DNA of 64,000 nucleotides, from the NCBI GenBank assembly GCA_004323695.1, contig SCRU01000059.1, forward strand, positions 124,001 through 188,000. The letters run 5' to 3'. The stretch's first letter is position 1; each line of letters opens with the position of its first letter. Made by a program: the position numbers and the translations under genes. Origin of the DNA: Burkholderiaceae bacterium. Its GTDB lineage: Bacteria; Pseudomonadota; Gammaproteobacteria; Burkholderiales; Burkholderiaceae_C. The notes beneath the pieces are model-generated. The model saw only the letters and a program-made list of their open reading frames with translations, was not told the DNA's origin and did no database searches. Positions 61,888 to 64,000 of the stretch are shown piece after piece.

Positions 61888-62943
61888 ATGAAAACCAAAT
61901 ACGCCCGCCTGCTGCAAGTCATGATGCTGGCCTCGACCCTGGGCCTGGCCGGCTGCGGTGGTGGAGGCGGCGGCGGTGCTTCGACTGGAGCAAGCTCCGC
62001 GGCGCCGGCGACCAACACCGATTCGAATACAACCAGTCCGACGATCGCTGCGGCCGGCTATGCTGCCGGTTCTCCCCAGGCCCAGATCTACACGCTGGTC
62101 AACAATGAGCGTGTTGCATGCGGTTTTGGTTCGATCTCGGAAAGCACCGCGCTTGACCAAGCGGCACTGGCTCACGCCAACTGGCTGCTCGTCAACAATT
62201 ACACCGGACACTATGAGTCGGCAGGTGTTCCGAATGGATACACGGGTGTTTCTCCACAGGATCGTGGGGTGGCGGCAGGCTACACGTACGCGACTTCAAG
62301 CACATCGCCGGTGCCGAACTATGTGTTCTATCAATCCGGGGAAGTTTATGCCAGCGAGGGCGCCACCGCTTACTCTCCGACCGTGGCCGTCCGTCAATTG
62401 CTTGCGGCGCCGTATCACGTGGATGTCATGATGCTTGGGGTGAGAAATATCGGCATCGGCTACGAAGACAGCAACACAGCGGGCACGACCGCGACCTACG
62501 GCGCTCGCACGCTGGTGAACATTGACTTTGGAGTCCCAGCGGGCGCAACTCAGCAGGACCTTGGGTCATCCGATGTGATGACCTATCCGTGCCAAGGTAC
62601 CACTGGCACCGCCTTGCAGGTCTACAACGAAAGCCCGGATCCGGTGCCGGGCCGCGATCAGACTGCCAACCCTTTTGGCTCCGCTGTTCTCGTGGCGGTG
62701 AGGAACGGCCAAACTCTGGCCATTACGTCAGCCTCGATGATCAACGCGAGCAATGGCTCCGTCGTCACGCTGCTTACGCCTGTGACCTCGGCCAACGACC
62801 CCAACGGCCAATTGCTGAGCAACGAGGGCTATGTGCTGCCGAATTCACCGCTGTCGCCCAACACGCAGTATCAGGTGACGATCAACGGAACCAACAGTGG
62901 GGTAGCGTTCAGCAGGAGCTTCACATTCACCACGGGCAGCTGA
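61888..62943 (+). CDS. CAP-domain (SCP/PR1-like) lipoprotein
   Basis: The 351-residue product has a lipoprotein signal (LGLAGC, then a run of glycines). Residues about 60-220 fit a CAP domain: YTLVNNERVACGFGSI, LDQAALAHANWLLVNN and GHYES, QLLAAPYHVDVMMLGVRNIGIG. A C-terminal beta domain (about 250-351) resembles a fibronectin or Ig-like module. CAP proteins have varied roles. Its lipid anchor and poly-Gly start resemble the DUF3443 protein at the other end of the window. Confidence 0.85.
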   Translation: MKTKYARLLQVMMLASTLGLAGCGGGGGGGASTGASSAAPATNTDSNTTSPTIAAAGYAAGSPQAQIYTLVNNERVACGFGSISESTALDQAALAHANWLLVNNYTGHYESAGVPNGYTGVSPQDRGVAAGYTYATSSTSPVPNYVFYQSGEVYASEGATAYSPTVAVRQLLAAPYHVDVMMLGVRNIGIGYEDSNTAGTTATYGARTLVNIDFGVPAGATQQDLGSSDVMTYPCQGTTGTALQVYNESPDPVPGRDQTANPFGSAVLVAVRNGQTLAITSASMINASNGSVVTLLTPVTSANDPNGQLLSNEGYVLPNSPLSPNTQYQVTINGTNSGVAFSRSFTFTTGS

Positions 62944-62987
62944 CAATCCCGGTGAACTAAGTTGAGGGTTGGTACCAACCCACCATC

Positions 62988-63012
62988 AAAGCGGCTCCTG
63001 GGCCGCTTTTTT
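62988..63012 (+). terminator. Rho-independent terminator
   Basis: AAAGCGGC and GCCGCTTT form an 8-base stem with a TCCTGG loop, followed by a T-run. It lies about 45 bases after the CAP-domain gene. Confidence 0.85.
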
Positions 63013-63095
63013 CATGCTTCGAGAGGCCGGACAAGCGCCGAAAGCCAAACGTCAGAACGCGCGCTGCCCGTGGATGATGAGCACCTCAGAGCCGA

Positions 63096-63395
63096 TTATG
63101 GCTTTGGCGATTCGCTTAGACCCCATGCCTTATTGAGCACTGATGCCCCAAAGCTTTCGGCTTGCGCAAACATGGGATTCCCGGGGTTGGAGAGTTTCAC
63201 GTAGTTGTAGATCGACGATTCGATCTGGTAGGCCATGTCGCAGTTGTCGGCCTTCAGGCCGAGTGCGCGAATGCCCTGGATCAGATCGTCCGTCTGGTTG
63301 CCAATGGCCTCGCGAAGAGTCTTTGCTTCCTTGTGGGAGTCCTTTGGGGCCTCCTCAGTGCAGGCCTTGAAATTGTCGAATGCAGTGGTATCCAT
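63096..63395 (-). CDS. Hypothetical protein
   Basis: The 99-residue product is soluble and helical, with two cysteines. The start at the ATG at 63395 is chosen because an AAGGA site lies 6 bases upstream in gene sense; an earlier TTG lacks such a site. It follows the phosphatase gene on the same strand by about 40 bases and is convergent with the CAP-domain gene. No family is recognised. Confidence 0.6.
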   Translation of the reverse strand: MDTTAFDNFKACTEEAPKDSHKEAKTLREAIGNQTDDLIQGIRALGLKADNCDMAYQIESSIYNYVKLSNPGNPMFAQAESFGASVLNKAWGLSESPKP

Positions 63396-63433
63396 TTTGA
63401 ATCCTTCAGTGAGATTCTTGTGCGTCAAATAGC

Positions 63434-64000
63434 TCAGATCATCGCGTAGCTGCCGAACGGCTCGAGAGTGTTTTCCTTGAGTAATTGGACCCCCTGGTGG
63501 ACCGCCGGTTTAGACAGGGACGCCGTCTTGAACTGGAGATCAGCCATGGTCATGGCTGCGCCTGGTTTCCCCTTGATTTCCGCAAATACGGCACCGGTGT
63601 CAATCATGTAGACGTTGCCGAGCTGGACCGCCCCCTGGAACGATGTCGAGTGTCCGGCAAAGATCCGCCCGATACCGGGCACGCCGCTGGTGTCCCCGGA
63701 TTTAATCCGCTCGCGCCCCGTGAGGCAGGAATCTTCAATCTCTGGGTCCCCACCCTCCAAGGCGGCGACGAAAGTTGGCCAGTCCATGTGAGAAGGTACT
63801 TCGGCGTGGATCAGGCCAACAGGCCCACGGGGCGTCTGGACTTCGATAGCCAGAGGCAGTCTTGCGATAGCCTGGACCACCTCAAAGCGCTCTGCCGCAG
63901 AGACATTGGCCAGCCAACCCATGCCATTGAAGTCGATCCTGGCCAGGGTGGCCAGTCCCTGTTCGGGGTCCTCGTAATCTCGATAGAGCTCCAGTAGATT
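63434..64000 (-). CDS. Ser/Thr protein phosphatase (metallophosphoesterase), 5' end outside window
   Basis: The frame is open to the window edge, so the start and N-terminal metal-binding part (GDxHG, GDxxDRG) are not visible. The visible part, at least 189 residues, matches bacteriophage lambda-type phosphatases: a Leu/Asp-rich helix, LIHAEVPSHMDWPTFVAALEGG, RERIKSGDTSGVPGIGRIFAGHSTSF, and VQLGNVYMIDTGAVFAEIKG. The His in LIHAEVP and GHS are metal ligands of this family. Target proteins are unknown. Confidence 0.85.
   Translation of the reverse strand, partial: NLLELYRDYEDPEQGLATLARIDFNGMGWLANVSAAERFEVVQAIARLPLAIEVQTPRGPVGLIHAEVPSHMDWPTFVAALEGGDPEIEDSCLTGRERIKSGDTSGVPGIGRIFAGHSTSFQGAVQLGNVYMIDTGAVFAEIKGKPGAAMTMADLQFKTASLSKPAVHQGVQLLKENTLEPFGSYAMI

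Overview
The window is GC-rich with a high coding density. It reads as accessory DNA, either a conjugative plasmid or an integrative conjugative element, from a betaproteobacterium, most likely Burkholderiales. The evidence for that host is the RdgC homologue, the adjacent DUF2844/DUF3443 pair and the codon style; this is inference. No rRNA, tRNA, CRISPR array or insertion sequence is visible. No relaxase, partition genes or origin were recognised, so the element continues outside the window.

Layout. (1) 63-4253: a DUF5131 (phage Gp37/Gp68) protein, RdgC, and a secreted DUF2844/DUF3443 pair. (2) 4631-10710: a RecG-like helicase, then an ATP-grasp enzyme overlapping a DndC-like PP-loop/iron-sulfur enzyme, then an unknown gene. 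(3) 10748-15334: a phage-style replication module. HU-family protein and DnaB helicase lie on the minus strand, with divergent DUF1376-like and loader-like genes on the plus strand. (4) 15337-27661: a type IVB secretion (T4BSS) operon in the Legionella order DotJ-DotI-DotH-DotG-DotF-DotE-DotP-DotN-(two unknown genes)-DotO. (5) 27746-29882: three unknown minus-strand genes. (6) 30065-39013: bactofilin, two unknown genes, lytic transglycosylase, DotM/TrbA, a DsbC-like TrbB analogue, one unknown gene, and the DotL/TrbC coupling ATPase. (7) 39143-46770: five unknown genes, a nucleotidyltransferase of the DUF6036 type, DotA/TraY, and a tandem-repeat protein. (8) 46938-50071: a Fic enzyme, an AbiEii-like protein with altered catalytic residues, and an unknown gene. 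(9) 50558-60940: a thin type IVb pilus operon (PilL, N, O, P, Q, R, S, V) containing a duplicated fragment of PilQ. (10) 61129-64000: two secreted proteins with terminators, a small unknown gene and a Ser/Thr phosphatase cut by the window edge.

Working together, the T4BSS proteins would form the mating channel: outer-membrane/periplasmic core DotH/DotG, inner-membrane DotA/E/I/J/M/P, and ATPases DotO and DotL. The thin pilus would stabilise mating pairs, as PilV-tipped pili do for IncI plasmids in liquid. DotB, DotC, DotD, a relaxase and a prepilin peptidase are not seen here. The most unusual points are the lone DndC-like/ATP-grasp pair and the Legionella-like gene set (DotJ, DotN) combined with an IncI-like pilus and TrbA/TrbB/TrbC order.
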